Notes: a model not told the origin generated them from the letters alone. A stretch of 64,000 bases of DNA from Streptantibioticus cattleyicolor NRRL 8057 = DSM 46488 (GCF_000240165.1 NC_017586.1:62001-126000), one strand, 5' to 3'. Positions 18,589 through 29,878 are shown, counted from the first letter of the stretch. Program-made: numbers and translations.

Positions 18589-19458
18589 ATGACCACCGCC
18601 CCCTCCGCCGCCCGCGCCCCCCGCACCTGGTTCATCACCGGGGCCGGCCGGGGGCTCGGCCGCGCCTTCACCGAAGCCGCCCTCGCCGCCGGCGACCGGG
18701 TGGCCGCCGCCTCACGGGACATCACCGGGCTCGAAGAGCTGGCCGCACACCACGAGGGACGGCTGCTGCCGCTGCGGCTGGACGTCACCGACCGCGCCGC
18801 CGTCCTCGCCACGGTGGCGGCAGCCGCCGACCACTTCGACGGCCTCGACATCGTGGTCAACAACGCCGGGGTGCTCGCCACCGGCATGGTCGAGGAGTTC
18901 ACCGAGGCCGAGGCCCGCGCCCACCTCGACGTCAACTTCTTCGCCGCGCTGTGGGTCACCCAGGCGGTGATACCGGTGCTGCGGGCACGGGGCCGGGGTC
19001 ACCTGGTGCAGATGTCCAGCATCGGCGGCGTGACTTCGATGGCGACCACCGGACTGTACAGCGCGGGCAAGTTCGCGCTGGAGGGGATGAGCGAGGCGCT
19101 CGCCGGTGAGGTCGCCGGGTTCGGCGTCAAGGTGACCATCGTGGAGCCCGGCGGCTACTGGACCGATCTGTACGCCAACGCCACCGCCACCACCCCCGAC
19201 CCGGCGTACGCCGGACTCCGCGCGGAGCTGGAACGGCTGTGGGCGGAAGGCTCCGTCGACAGCGAACCGCGGCTCGCCGCCGAGGCGTTGCTGACCCTGG
19301 TGGACAGCGACGACCCGCCGCTGCGGCTGATCCTCGGCGGGACGGTGTACGACGCGGCGCTGGCGGCATACCGGCGGCGGATGGAGACCTGGGCCGCCTG
19401 GGAACCGGTGACCCGGGCCGCCGAGCACGCCGCCCCGGCCCCGTCCGGCCAGGGGTGA
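18589..19458 (+). CDS. short-chain dehydrogenase/reductase
   Basis: A 289-aa classical SDR. The nucleotide-binding motif is ITGAGRGLG (TGxxxGxG, residues 16-24), followed by VVNNAG near 85 and the catalytic set Ser near 143 (MSS), Tyr157 and Lys161 (YSAGK). An Arg/Ser pair after beta-2 (AASRDI) suggests NADP(H) preference. The substrate is unknown. Divergence from the TetR gene and twin operators suggest induction by its substrate or a related toxic compound. Confidence 0.92.
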   Translation: MTTAPSAARAPRTWFITGAGRGLGRAFTEAALAAGDRVAAASRDITGLEELAAHHEGRLLPLRLDVTDRAAVLATVAAAADHFDGLDIVVNNAGVLATGMVEEFTEAEARAHLDVNFFAALWVTQAVIPVLRARGRGHLVQMSSIGGVTSMATTGLYSAGKFALEGMSEALAGEVAGFGVKVTIVEPGGYWTDLYANATATTPDPAYAGLRAELERLWAEGSVDSEPRLAAEALLTLVDSDDPPLRLILGGTVYDAALAAYRRRMETWAAWEPVTRAAEHAAPAPSGQG

Positions 19459-19480
19459 CGCCCGGGCCTGCCGCCCCGCG

Positions 19481-20901
19481 TCACCGGGTCATCCGGTCGA
19501 TGGCGGCCATCGGCACCGCCACCATCGCGGGCCGGTTGCGCGCCTCGTACATCGCCTCGTAGACCGCCTTGTGCACGGTGTAGGCACGCAGCAGCACCGT
19601 CTGCTCGCGCGGATCGCGGCCGGCGACGGCGGCGTACCCCCGGCAGAACGCGTCCTGGGCGCGGTCGGCCCAGGCACGTCCGGCCCGGGCGCCGGCCGGA
19701 TCGGGGGCGCGGTCCGGCACCGCGAGGTGGGCGGCGTAGTCGAAGGAACGCAGCATCCCGGCGACGTCGCGCAACGGTGAGTGCTTGACAGCGCGTTCGG
19801 CCATGGGCGCCGCCGGCTCGCCCTCGAAGTCGATCAGTGTCCAGCCGGACCGCGAACGCAGCACCTGGGCGAGGTGGAGGTCGCCGTGCACCCGCTGGAC
19901 GGGGACGCCGGGCGGCAGGGCGGCGAGGGCCGCGAAGGCGTCCCGCAGCGCACCCGCGTACCGGCGCAGCCCCGGCACGACGTGCTGGGCCTCGTCCAGC
20001 CTGCCGTTCATCGCCTCGGCGAGCGCGACGAGTTGATCCCGCCCCATGGTGTCGCTGCCGAGCGCGGCGGCCAGGTCGGCGTGGACGGAGGCCACCGCGC
20101 GCCCCATGGCGAAGACCTCCGCCGCGAAGCCGGTTCCGTCCCCCTCCCACCTGCCGTCATCGGTCAGCAGCCGCCGCAGATCGCGTCCGGCCAGCTCCCA
20201 GCCGTCCACCGCGCCGGAGAGGAAGGTCTGCACGATGGCGCAGGTCAGCGGCGCACCGTCGAGTTCGCCCTCCACGGCGCCGTGCAGTGGCGCGGTGTAC
20301 GGGCTGGCGCTGGCACGCAGCGCGCGCTGGAGTTCGAGGTCGGGGTTGACCCCGGTGTGCAGGCGGCGGAAGACCTTGAGCAGGTAGCGGTCGTCCACCA
20401 CGACACAGGAGTTGCTCTGTTCGGCGCCGATCGGGCGGCTGGCGGAGGCGGGCTCGGCCAGCGGTGCGGCCACCCCGGAGCGCACCGGCGGTTCGCTGCG
20501 GAAGGCCAGCGGGTGGTGGGTGCGTCCGGACCCGATCAACCGCAGGATCTCGCAGACGAGTTCGTGGTCGGCGAGGGCGTCGTAGAGGGTCGTCCCGTCG
20601 ATGTGGCCGATGACGTGGGGGCCCGGCGGCTCCGGCGCCCCGGCCCGGACGGCGAGCGGCACCTGGTAGTGCTGGGCCGCGGTGCCGTCGGCGAAGTCGA
20701 CGCGGACCACCAGGAAGAGCCCCCGGGGTCCGCCCTCGGCCAGCCGGTCGGCGAAGACGGTGCGCTGCACCACGCCCACCCGGGCCGGACCGGCGCCCTT
20801 GCCGGCGAACCAGCGCTGCCGCGGCAGCCAGTCGGCCAGCGCCGCCTCCGTCCCCGGCGGCAGCACCGGTCCGGTACGGCTCACCACATCCGCCGCGACG
20901 C

Positions 20902-20905
<4 letters not shown>
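19481..20905 (-). CDS. pep2: maltokinase (Pep2/Mak)
   Basis: A 474-aa kinase that phosphorylates maltose to maltose 1-phosphate, the donor for the GlgE alpha-glucan pathway. The N-terminal cap has [12 protein letters not shown], a maltokinase signature. The C-terminal phosphotransferase lobe has [12 protein letters not shown] (catalytic Asp near residue 342) and LIDFEGEP (metal-binding Asp near 361). GTG 20905 overlaps the treS stop (GTGA), so TreS and the kinase are coupled and form the trehalose to maltose to maltose 1-phosphate route. glgE and glgB are not in the window. Confidence 0.93.
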
Positions 20906-22653
<1,748 letters not shown>

Positions 22654-22884
22654 CTGTTCCTCCCATGGGTGGCGGGGATGGGGCGACGGTCCGCACGGGG
22701 CGGGGTGTGCTGCGGGGACCGGCCGGGCACGCCGGACGCCACCGGTCGTCCGCCCGCCGGTGAGGTTGCGGTCCCGCGGGTGCCGGGGAGGTCCGACGGA
22801 CGCGCCACCAGCATCACGTCCGGCGGCCCGGGGCTGCCAGGAACCGGTGGAGACTGCGGCAACTCCCGCAAGTCGCGAGATCGT

Positions 22885-24027
22885 TCAGCGCACCGGCGCC
22901 GGATCGCGCGCCGGTGTGACGGGCACCGGACGCCGCCGCCCCCAGCGTCTGGTCGCCGGGCGTTCCACGACGCCGTACAGCACCCAGGCCGCCAGCAGGC
23001 TCACCGCGAGGAAGGCGAGCACCAGCCCCACGGCGGCCGGGGTGGACCAGGTGCGTCCGGCGCCGAGCAGCCGGTGACCGTACATCAGCACCAGCCGGTG
23101 GACCAGGTACAGGGCGAACGACAGCTCGCCGAGGCGGACGAGCGGCGGCCGGCCGAGCACCCCGGCGCGTCCGGTCACATCCGCCCGGGCCACCGCGGGG
23201 ATCAGCAGGGCGAGCGGCACGATGGTGACCGCGGTGAGGCTGTACAGGTAGGGCGCCCGGGTGGCCCCCCAGTAGCAGAGCACCAGCAGGGCGGTGGCGG
23301 GCAGCGGGCCGACCGGGGACCACCGGCGGGCCCGCACCGTCCGGGCGAGCACCGCGCCGAGCACGAACTCCGGTAGCCGGGCCGCCGGGAGCACGTACAC
23401 CAGCCAGAACCGCCACTGCGGGCTGGTGCCGTCCGGCATGGAGACCAGCGGACGGGCCGGCAGCGCCTCGGCGACCAGCGGCAGCAGGGCGACCACGGCC
23501 ACCATCGCCGCGGCCCACCACCACAGCCGTTCGGGGCGGATCCGGCGGATGCCGCGCCACAGCAGCGGGAACGCCAGGTAGAACAGCACCTCGCAGGAGA
23601 GCGACCAGGTGACGGGGTTGCCGCTGCCGAACATGGTCACCTGCGGGAACCAGGACTGGATCAGCAGCAGGTTGGTGACGGCCTGGCCGACGGTGAAGAC
23701 ACCACCGGTGGCGGCCAGCAGCGCGAACGCGGCGACGGCGGTGAGCAGATGGCCGGGGTAGACCTTGGCGCACCGCCGCCGCCAGAACGCCCGGGCGGTG
23801 TCGCCGGGCGCCGCCGACCAGGCCAGCACGAAGCCGCTGAGGACGAAGAAGAACGACACCCCGAGCCAGCCGGCCTTGGCCACCAGCGCGGAGAACCCGT
23901 GCTGCGCCCCGGGGTCGCCGAAGAAGTGCTCGAAGGAGGCGTGGAAGACGAAGACCAGGGCTGCCGCGACGAACCGCAGTCCGGTCAGTGAAGGCAGTCT
24001 GGCGGTACGGGGATCGGCAGGTGTCAT
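22885..24027 (-). CDS. acyltransferase-3 family membrane protein (first paralogue)
   Basis: A 380-aa polytopic membrane acyltransferase of the Acyl_transf_3 (OafA/YrhL-like) family. It starts RLPSLTGLRFVAAALVFVFH, with the conserved His in TM1, and carries WSLSCEVLFYLAFPLLW and RLGELSFALYLVH; about ten membrane helices are present. Such enzymes move acyl groups onto extracellular sugars or secondary metabolites. ATG 24027 has CAGGAG upstream. It is clearly paralogous to the protein at 30612-31838 (same motifs in the same order). It is divergent from the DJ-1/ThDP operon, so a shared function is possible but unproven. Confidence 0.88.
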   Translation of the reverse strand: MTPADPRTARLPSLTGLRFVAAALVFVFHASFEHFFGDPGAQHGFSALVAKAGWLGVSFFFVLSGFVLAWSAAPGDTARAFWRRRCAKVYPGHLLTAVAAFALLAATGGVFTVGQAVTNLLLIQSWFPQVTMFGSGNPVTWSLSCEVLFYLAFPLLWRGIRRIRPERLWWWAAAMVAVVALLPLVAEALPARPLVSMPDGTSPQWRFWLVYVLPAARLPEFVLGAVLARTVRARRWSPVGPLPATALLVLCYWGATRAPYLYSLTAVTIVPLALLIPAVARADVTGRAGVLGRPPLVRLGELSFALYLVHRLVLMYGHRLLGAGRTWSTPAAVGLVLAFLAVSLLAAWVLYGVVERPATRRWGRRRPVPVTPARDPAPVR

Positions 24028-24329
24028 GACCGACGGCTCCTGGTTCTCGGGCGGTGCCGCCCACGGGGGACACGGCGTCGCCGCCTCGTGGGGACGCGGG
24101 GCGCGCCGCCGCGTTGTTCGAATTTCAGGGCAGCAGAGCGACCCCGGCCGTGTAATCAGCGCGGCCCGGATCCGCGACGGTTGCGGCAAGTCACGACAGT
24201 CGTCACGCGGCTGTTGTGGTCGGTGCCCCGGGCGGGCTTGAATCGGGTGCGTCTGCGGTGCTTCCGCGCCCTCCCCGGGCTGTCTTTCCCGGGCACCCGG
24301 GCATCCCCTTTCGCAGCAGGGAGACATCC
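24028..24329. promoter_or_regulatory. divergent promoter region of the DJ-1/ThDP operon
   Basis: 302 bp between divergent genes, so it must hold both promoters. An imperfect inverted repeat around 24190-24206 (GTCACGAC / GTCGTCAC) is the only operator-like feature I see. No regulator gene is adjacent. Confidence 0.4.
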
Positions 24330-25157
24330 GTGTCCAAACGCATCCTGGTGGTGCTTTCCGAGTACGGCTACTGGGGGGAGGAACTCGTCGGTCCGCTGGA
24401 GGCGTTCGACGCCCGCGACTACCGCACCACGTTCATCACCCCCAACGGCAAGCGGGCGCACGCGCTGCCGCCGAGCCTGGACTCCGAGTACCTCGACCCG
24501 CCGCTGGGCCGTTCGGTCACCAGTCGGGACATGGCCCGGCGCGCGCGGGCCCTGGACGACTCCAGCCGGCTGGACAACCCGCTCAGCCTCGCCGAGATGG
24601 TCCCCGAGCGGCCCTACTACAGCGCGCTCAACCACCTCCGTGAGCTGGAGGAGTACCACCGCGGGCTCGCCGGGGCCACCGGCGAACTCCTCTCCGCCTT
24701 CGACGCGTTGATGATCGTCGGCGGCAGCGGTCCCATCGTTGACCTGGCCAACAACGAGCGCCTGCACGAACTGGTGCTCGCCTTCGCCGCGGCGGGGCGG
24801 CCGATCCTCGCCGAGTGCTACGGCGTGGCGACGCTCGCCTTCGCCCGGGACTGGGAGAGCCGGCGCAGCCTGTTGTGGGGCAAGCACGTCACCGGCCACC
24901 CCAAGGAGTACGACTACAAGGACGGCACCGGCTTCCTCGGCGTGGACTTCAACATGGGTCCGCCGCCGTACCCGCTGGAGTACATCCTGCGGGACGCCAC
25001 CGGGCCGGACGGCCGCTTCCACGGCAACGTCGGCAAGGAGACCTCGGTCGTCGTCGACTTCCCGTTCGTCACGGCCCGTTCCACCCCGGACTCCACGCTC
25101 GCCGGCGAGTTGCTGATCGAGGTGCTGGAGAACGGGCTGACCCGCTACGGGTGGTAG
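24330..25157 (+). CDS. DJ-1/PfpI superfamily protein, long form
   Basis: A 275-aa member of the DJ-1/PfpI (class I amidotransferase-like) superfamily. The N-terminus RILVVLSEYGYWGEELVGPL and TTFITPNG match the first strands of the fold; the nucleophile elbow is AECYGVATL with Cys near residue 163. Length and inserts resemble Hsp31-type members (glyoxalase III, chaperone or hydratase activities are known in the superfamily), but no specific activity can be assigned. GTG 24330 follows CAGGGAG. It is first in an operon that also contains a second, shorter DJ-1 protein. Confidence 0.82.
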   Translation: MSKRILVVLSEYGYWGEELVGPLEAFDARDYRTTFITPNGKRAHALPPSLDSEYLDPPLGRSVTSRDMARRARALDDSSRLDNPLSLAEMVPERPYYSALNHLRELEEYHRGLAGATGELLSAFDALMIVGGSGPIVDLANNERLHELVLAFAAAGRPILAECYGVATLAFARDWESRRSLLWGKHVTGHPKEYDYKDGTGFLGVDFNMGPPPYPLEYILRDATGPDGRFHGNVGKETSVVVDFPFVTARSTPDSTLAGELLIEVLENGLTRYGW

Positions 25158-25245
25158 CGGCGCGCCCGGTGCCGGGTGCCGTGTCGTGCGCCATGTCGTG
25201 ATGTGCCGTGTCGTGCCGTGTCCCAGGGTTCCCAGGGAGGGACGG

Positions 25246-26877
25246 ATGTCCGCCAGACCAGGCAAGGCCGCGCTCTTCGAGCAGTTGGCCGCCGACGGCA
25301 TCACCCATATGTTCGGCAACCCCGGCACGGTCGAGCAGGGCTTCCTCGACCTGGCCGACGGCAGTGCCACGCGCTATGTGCTGACGCTCCACGAGAGCGT
25401 GGCGGTGGCCATGGCGGACGGCTACGCCCGCGCGGGCGCCCGGCCCGGCCTGGTGCAGTTGCACAGCGGGGTGGGGCTCGGCAACGCGATCGGGATGCTG
25501 TACCAGGCGCGGCGCGGTGGTTCGCCGCTGGTGGCGCTCGCCGGCGAGGCCGGGGTGCGGTACGACGCGATGGACGCGCAGATGGCCGCGGACCTGGTGG
25601 CGATGGCCGAGCCGGTGACCAAGTACGCGACCCGGGTGGTGCATCCCGCGTCGCTGCTGCGGGTGGTGCGCCGGGCGGTGAAGATCGCCATGACGCCGCC
25701 GCGCGGACCGGTGCTGGTGGTGCTCCCGGCCGACGTGCTCGACCAGGAGACCGAGGAGCCCGCGGTGGCCGCCGGTGTGCCGTCGACCCGGGTGGTGCCG
25801 GAGCCGGACGCGATCGAGTGGGCCGCCGACGCCCTGCTCGCCGGGGACCGGCCACTGGTGCTGATGGGCGACGGGGTCGCGGTCAGCGGCGCGCAGCGGC
25901 AACTCACCGAGGTGGCCGAGTTGTTGGGGGCGCCGGTGTGGGGGGTCAACTCCTCCGAGGTGAACTTCGACACCACGCATCCGCTCTTCGCCGGCAACCT
26001 CGGCCACATGTTCGGCGCGGACAGCGCCCGGGTGGTCGCCGACGCCGACCCGGTGCTGATCGTCGGGACGTATGTCTTCCCCGAGGTCTTCCCCGAGCTG
26101 GCCGCCCCGTTCCGGCCGGGCGCGCGGATCGTGCACATCGACGCGGACGCCTACGAGATCGGCAAGAACTTCCCCGTCGGCGTCGGCCTCGCCGCCGACC
26201 CGGCGCCCACCCTGGCCGCGCTCGCCGGACGGCTGCGGGCCCGCGGACGCGAACCCCGCCGCGGCACCCGGACACCGCCGGAGAACGGCACCCGGACACC
26301 GCCGCGGGCCGACGGCCAGGCGGCGCCGCGGACCATGACGGACCGCTTCGCCGCGGAGCTGGCGGCGCAGGCACCGCCCGGGCTGGCCGTCTTCGACGAG
26401 GCGCTGACCTGCTCGCCCGCGCTGACCCGGTGGCTGCCGCCGCGGGTGCCGGGCACCTACTTCCAGACCCGCGGCGGTTCCCTCGGAGTGGGCATCCCGG
26501 GGGCGCTGGGGGTCAAGCTGGCCCGGCCGGAGCTGACCGTGGTCGGCTTCACCGGCGACGGCGGCAGCATGTACACCATCCAGGCGCTGTGGACGGCGGC
26601 CCGGTACGCCATCGACGCCAAGTTCGTCGTCTGCGACAACGGCCGTTACCGGCTGCTGGACCACAACATCGAGCGCTACTGGCGGGACCGGGCGATCGAG
26701 CCGCACGCCTACCCGGACGCCTTCGACCTGTCCCGGCCGCGGATCCGCTTCACCGAGTTGGCCGGCTCGCTCGGGGTGCCGGCCGTCCGGGTGGCGGAGC
26801 CGGAGCAGGTGGCGGACGCGGTGCGCGCCATGCTCGGCCACCGCGGTCCGTTCCTGGTGGACCTGGTGACCGACTGA
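25246..26877 (+). CDS. thiamine-diphosphate-dependent enzyme (acetolactate synthase/benzoylformate decarboxylase-like)
   Basis: A 543-aa three-domain ThDP enzyme. The Pyr domain has the cofactor-activating Glu in TLHESVAVAMADGYARAG (about E50). The central FAD/NAD-like domain spans about 190-345. The PP domain has the ThDP/Mg motif GDGGSMYTIQALW near 437 ending at CDN near 465. The set fits carboligases or 2-oxoacid decarboxylases; the substrate is open. A linker near 340-352 contains a 19-bp direct repeat (RGTRTPPENGTRTPPR). ATG 25246 has GGGAGG upstream. Its neighbours suggest chemistry on a small aldehyde or ketose. Confidence 0.87.
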   Translation: MSARPGKAALFEQLAADGITHMFGNPGTVEQGFLDLADGSATRYVLTLHESVAVAMADGYARAGARPGLVQLHSGVGLGNAIGMLYQARRGGSPLVALAGEAGVRYDAMDAQMAADLVAMAEPVTKYATRVVHPASLLRVVRRAVKIAMTPPRGPVLVVLPADVLDQETEEPAVAAGVPSTRVVPEPDAIEWAADALLAGDRPLVLMGDGVAVSGAQRQLTEVAELLGAPVWGVNSSEVNFDTTHPLFAGNLGHMFGADSARVVADADPVLIVGTYVFPEVFPELAAPFRPGARIVHIDADAYEIGKNFPVGVGLAADPAPTLAALAGRLRARGREPRRGTRTPPENGTRTPPRADGQAAPRTMTDRFAAELAAQAPPGLAVFDEALTCSPALTRWLPPRVPGTYFQTRGGSLGVGIPGALGVKLARPELTVVGFTGDGGSMYTIQALWTAARYAIDAKFVVCDNGRYRLLDHNIERYWRDRAIEPHAYPDAFDLSRPRIRFTELAGSLGVPAVRVAEPEQVADAVRAMLGHRGPFLVDLVTD

Positions 26878-26917
26878 CCGTGCGGCACCGCCCCGACGAC
26901 GTTGCGAGGAGCAAGCC

Positions 26918-27367
26918 ATGCCGACCGTGCAGAACCACGCGGAACTCACCCTGGCCACGGTGGAGGACCTGGCCCGCCGGTGGTACCGGGCGCTCGACCG
27001 GCACGACCCACTGGAGGAGGTGGTGCCGTTCCTGGTCCGCGACGGGCTGGTGATGCGCTTCCCCGAGGGCACTGTGGAGGGCCTGGCCGGCTTCGCCGAC
27101 TGGTACGAGACGGTGACCCACCGGTTCTTCGACGAGGCGCACGAGGTGCGTTCGGTGGCCGTGCTGCCGATGGGCCCGGCGATCGCCGAGGTGAAGGTGG
27201 TGGTCAACTGGCAGGCCAGCGTGTGGTCGCCACCCGCCCCGCAGAGCCGGTGGCTCGGCTTCGACGCCCACCAGACCTGGACCGTGGTGCTCGACGGGGG
27301 CTCCGCGCGGATCCGCGGCTACACCGTGGACGCGCTGGAGCCGATGCCCGGCTCGGCCGTGCTGTGA
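26918..27367 (+). CDS. NTF2-like/SnoaL-like protein
   Basis: A 149-aa protein with the cone-shaped NTF2-like pattern: an N-terminal helix ARRWYRALDRHDPLEEVVPFL, VMRFPEG, GLAGFADWYETV, then antiparallel strands (EVKVVVNWQASVW, HQTWTVVLDGGSARIRGYTVD). SnoaL-like members act as cyclases, hydratases or binding proteins in secondary metabolism, but catalytic residues cannot be named here. A GCGAGGAGC site lies before ATG 26918, 40 bp after the ThDP gene, so it is part of the same operon. Confidence 0.75.
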   Translation: MPTVQNHAELTLATVEDLARRWYRALDRHDPLEEVVPFLVRDGLVMRFPEGTVEGLAGFADWYETVTHRFFDEAHEVRSVAVLPMGPAIAEVKVVVNWQASVWSPPAPQSRWLGFDAHQTWTVVLDGGSARIRGYTVDALEPMPGSAVL

Positions 27368-27432
27368 CCGCGGCGGCCGGCGCCCGATGGAACTGACACG
27401 ACATCAGCCGGATCGATTCGGGGAATGTGCAC

Positions 27433-28044
27433 ATGGGTACCGTCAAACCGCTCAAGACCGGACGACTGGCCGGCAAGCGCGTCGGCGTCCTCATGGAGAG
27501 CGACTTCGTGGAGGACGAGATCGACTACTACCTGCGGCGCTTCGCGGAGGAGGGCGCCGAGGTACGGCTGCTGACCCGGCTGTGGGGGCAGCCCCGGCTC
27601 ACCTTCACCGGGCACGAACACCGGCGCGCCGTCGAGGTCGACGGTGACCTGGAGGCGCTGGACTACCACGAACTGCTCCAGTACTCCGCGCTGGTGGTGC
27701 CCGGCGGGATGGTGGCGGACCGGCTGCGGTACAGCGAGGACGTCGACCAGGCGTCGCCGGCGCTGGAGCTGCTCCGACGGGCGTTCCGCATCCCCAACCT
27801 GGTCAAGGCGTTCTGCTGCCACGGGCTGCTGCTGGTCTCGGCCGCCCCGGAGCTGGTCCGGGAGCGCCCGGTCGCCTGCCACAACAACCTCGCCGCCGAC
27901 GTGCGCAACATGGGCGCGGTCTACCTCAACCAGGACGTGGTGGTCGACCGCGACCTGGTCACCGTGCGCACCGCGGACCACTGCCACCTGCTGGCCCGTA
28001 CCGTCATCGAGCGCCTGGCCGAACTGCGGAAGGCAGCCGCGTGA
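27433..28044 (+). CDS. DJ-1/PfpI superfamily protein, short form
   Basis: A 203-aa second DJ-1/PfpI protein in the operon. It has GKRVGVLMESDFVEDEI at the N-terminus, YSALVVPGGM (acid loop) and the nucleophile region KAFCCHGLLLVSAA with two adjacent Cys near 128-129, followed by a typical ACHNNLAADVRNMGAVYLNQDVV-like end. It is closer to the canonical PfpI length than the 275-aa relative. ATG 27433 has GGGGA 8 nt upstream; GTG 27427 is in frame too. The stop overlaps the next gene (GTGA), so the two are coupled. Confidence 0.83.
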   Translation: MGTVKPLKTGRLAGKRVGVLMESDFVEDEIDYYLRRFAEEGAEVRLLTRLWGQPRLTFTGHEHRRAVEVDGDLEALDYHELLQYSALVVPGGMVADRLRYSEDVDQASPALELLRRAFRIPNLVKAFCCHGLLLVSAAPELVRERPVACHNNLAADVRNMGAVYLNQDVVVDRDLVTVRTADHCHLLARTVIERLAELRKAAA

Positions 28045-29861
28045 ACGCCCACCTCAGCTGGTCCTTCTCCGACAGCGCGGCCGGCTACGTACTCTCCCGG
28101 CAGGGCAGCCGGGTGCAGATCAAGACGCTGGACGACCGGGAACTCACCCTCCATCTGTCCGAGTCCACCTCGGCCGAGCTGCTGCGCAACCTCGGCGAGC
28201 CCTACCGGGACGTCACCGAGCGCATCGACGAGTACCTGGTGCACGGCGCCCTGGTCTTCTCCTACGGGCCGGTCTACCCCGATCCGGAAGGGCTGTACTT
28301 CCAGGTGTCCAAGCTGCTGTTCGTCGGGGACGGCGAGGTGCCGTACCCGTTCGACCGCAAGGGCTGGTGGGTGCGGCAGATCGAGCGGCTGGGGCGGTTC
28401 TACCGCCGCTCGCAGTTCGGTGACGGCCCGGTGGACTTCACCGATTACCGCACCCGGGTCAACACCGCCGGCCACAAGACCGACGAGCACGTGCAGGAGA
28501 CCGACACCATCTCCCGGATGGTGTACGGCATGGCCAGCGCCTACATGCTCACCGGCGAGGAGGACTTCCTGGAGGTAGCCGAGCGCGGCTCGCGCTACCT
28601 CCACGACCACATGCGCTTCCACGACGAGGCCGAGGACATCGTCTACTGGTATCACGGCATCGAGCTGGAGCGGCTGCGCGAACGCAAGCTGTTCGCCTCG
28701 GAGTTCGGCGACGACTACCAGGCGATCCCGGCCTACGAGCAGATCTACGCGCTGGTCGGGCTCGCCCAGACCTACCGGGTCACCGGCGACCCGGTGATCG
28801 CCAAGGACATCGAGGACACCGTCCGGCTGTTCCAGAAGTTCTTCCACGACCCGCGGCTGGGCGGCTACTACTCGCACATCGACCCGGTGACGCTCAGCCC
28901 GCACCACGACGGCCTCGGCCCCAACCGGGCTCGCAAGAACTGGAACGCGCTCGGCGACCACGCCCCGGCGTATCTGATCAACCTCTACCTCGCCACCGGC
29001 GAGGAGCGCCATCTGCGCATGCTGGAACACATCTTCGACATGATCGTCACCCACATGCCGGACCGCTCGCCGGGCGGCAGCCCGTTCGTCAACGAGCGCT
29101 TCCAGGGTGACTGGACGCCCGACCACACCTGGGGCTGGCAGCAGAACCGGGCGGTGGTCGGCCACAACCTGAAGATCGCCTGGAACCTGATGCGGATGAA
29201 CGCCGTGCTCCCCAAGCGCGAATACCTCGCGGTGGCCCGGGAACTGGCCCGCACCATGCCCGCGGTGGGCCGTGACCCGCAGCGCGGCGGCTGGTACGAC
29301 ACCGTGCAGCGCAAGGCGGTCAACGGCCGGCACGCCTTCGCCTGGCACGACCGCAAGACCTGGTGGCAGCAGGAGCAGGCGATCCTGGCCTACCTGATCC
29401 TCGCCGGCCACACCGGTGACCACGACTACCTGCGCCACGCCCGGGAGGCGTCCGCCTTCTACAACGCCTTCTTCCTCGACCACGACGAAGGCGCCGTGCA
29501 CTTCACCGTGCTCGCCCAGGGGCTGCCCTACCTGATCGGCAACGAACGGCTCAAGGGCAGCCACGCGATGGCCATGTACCACAAGGCCGAACTGTGCTAT
29601 CTCGCCGAGGTCTACACGCAGTTGCTGGTCAACGGCGAGCCGATCGAGCTGTGGTTCAAGCCGCGTACCGACGCCGAGTTCCCCGGTCGGCTGCTGCGGG
29701 TGGCCCCCGACATCCTGCCGCGCGGCCGGGTGGTGCTCGACCGGGTGCTGATCGACGGCGCCCCCAGCACCGACTTCGACGCCGAGGCGATGACGGTCGC
29801 GCTGCCGGTCAGCTCCGAGCGGCAGACGGTACGGGTCCGGCTGCGGCCGGCCGACGGCTGA
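28041..29861 (+). CDS. AGE-family (N-acylglucosamine 2-epimerase-like) protein with N-terminal extension
   Basis: A 606-aa protein. From about residue 150 onward it shows an (alpha/alpha)6-barrel pattern with AGE-family features, notably FAWHDRKTWWQQEQAILAYL near 432, which carries the His, Lys, Trp and Gln positions of the AGE/cellobiose-epimerase active site, and RMVYGMASAYMLTGE near 155. The first about 130 residues are an extra domain (GPVYPDPEGLYFQVSKLLFVGDGE) not found in the ordinary about 400-aa epimerases. It may epimerise or isomerise a sugar or sugar-like ketose. It is coupled to the upstream DJ-1 gene by GTGA and is last in the operon. Confidence 0.8.
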   Translation: MNAHLSWSFSDSAAGYVLSRQGSRVQIKTLDDRELTLHLSESTSAELLRNLGEPYRDVTERIDEYLVHGALVFSYGPVYPDPEGLYFQVSKLLFVGDGEVPYPFDRKGWWVRQIERLGRFYRRSQFGDGPVDFTDYRTRVNTAGHKTDEHVQETDTISRMVYGMASAYMLTGEEDFLEVAERGSRYLHDHMRFHDEAEDIVYWYHGIELERLRERKLFASEFGDDYQAIPAYEQIYALVGLAQTYRVTGDPVIAKDIEDTVRLFQKFFHDPRLGGYYSHIDPVTLSPHHDGLGPNRARKNWNALGDHAPAYLINLYLATGEERHLRMLEHIFDMIVTHMPDRSPGGSPFVNERFQGDWTPDHTWGWQQNRAVVGHNLKIAWNLMRMNAVLPKREYLAVARELARTMPAVGRDPQRGGWYDTVQRKAVNGRHAFAWHDRKTWWQQEQAILAYLILAGHTGDHDYLRHAREASAFYNAFFLDHDEGAVHFTVLAQGLPYLIGNERLKGSHAMAMYHKAELCYLAEVYTQLLVNGEPIELWFKPRTDAEFPGRLLRVAPDILPRGRVVLDRVLIDGAPSTDFDAEAMTVALPVSSERQTVRVRLRPADG

Positions 29862-29878
29862 CCGCGCCCCCGCCGCGT

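Noticed and set aside
25246-26877. Assignment of the ThDP enzyme as acetolactate synthase IlvB
   Set aside because: No regulatory subunit gene follows and the neighbours are not branched-chain amino acid genes; only the broad ThDP class is supported.
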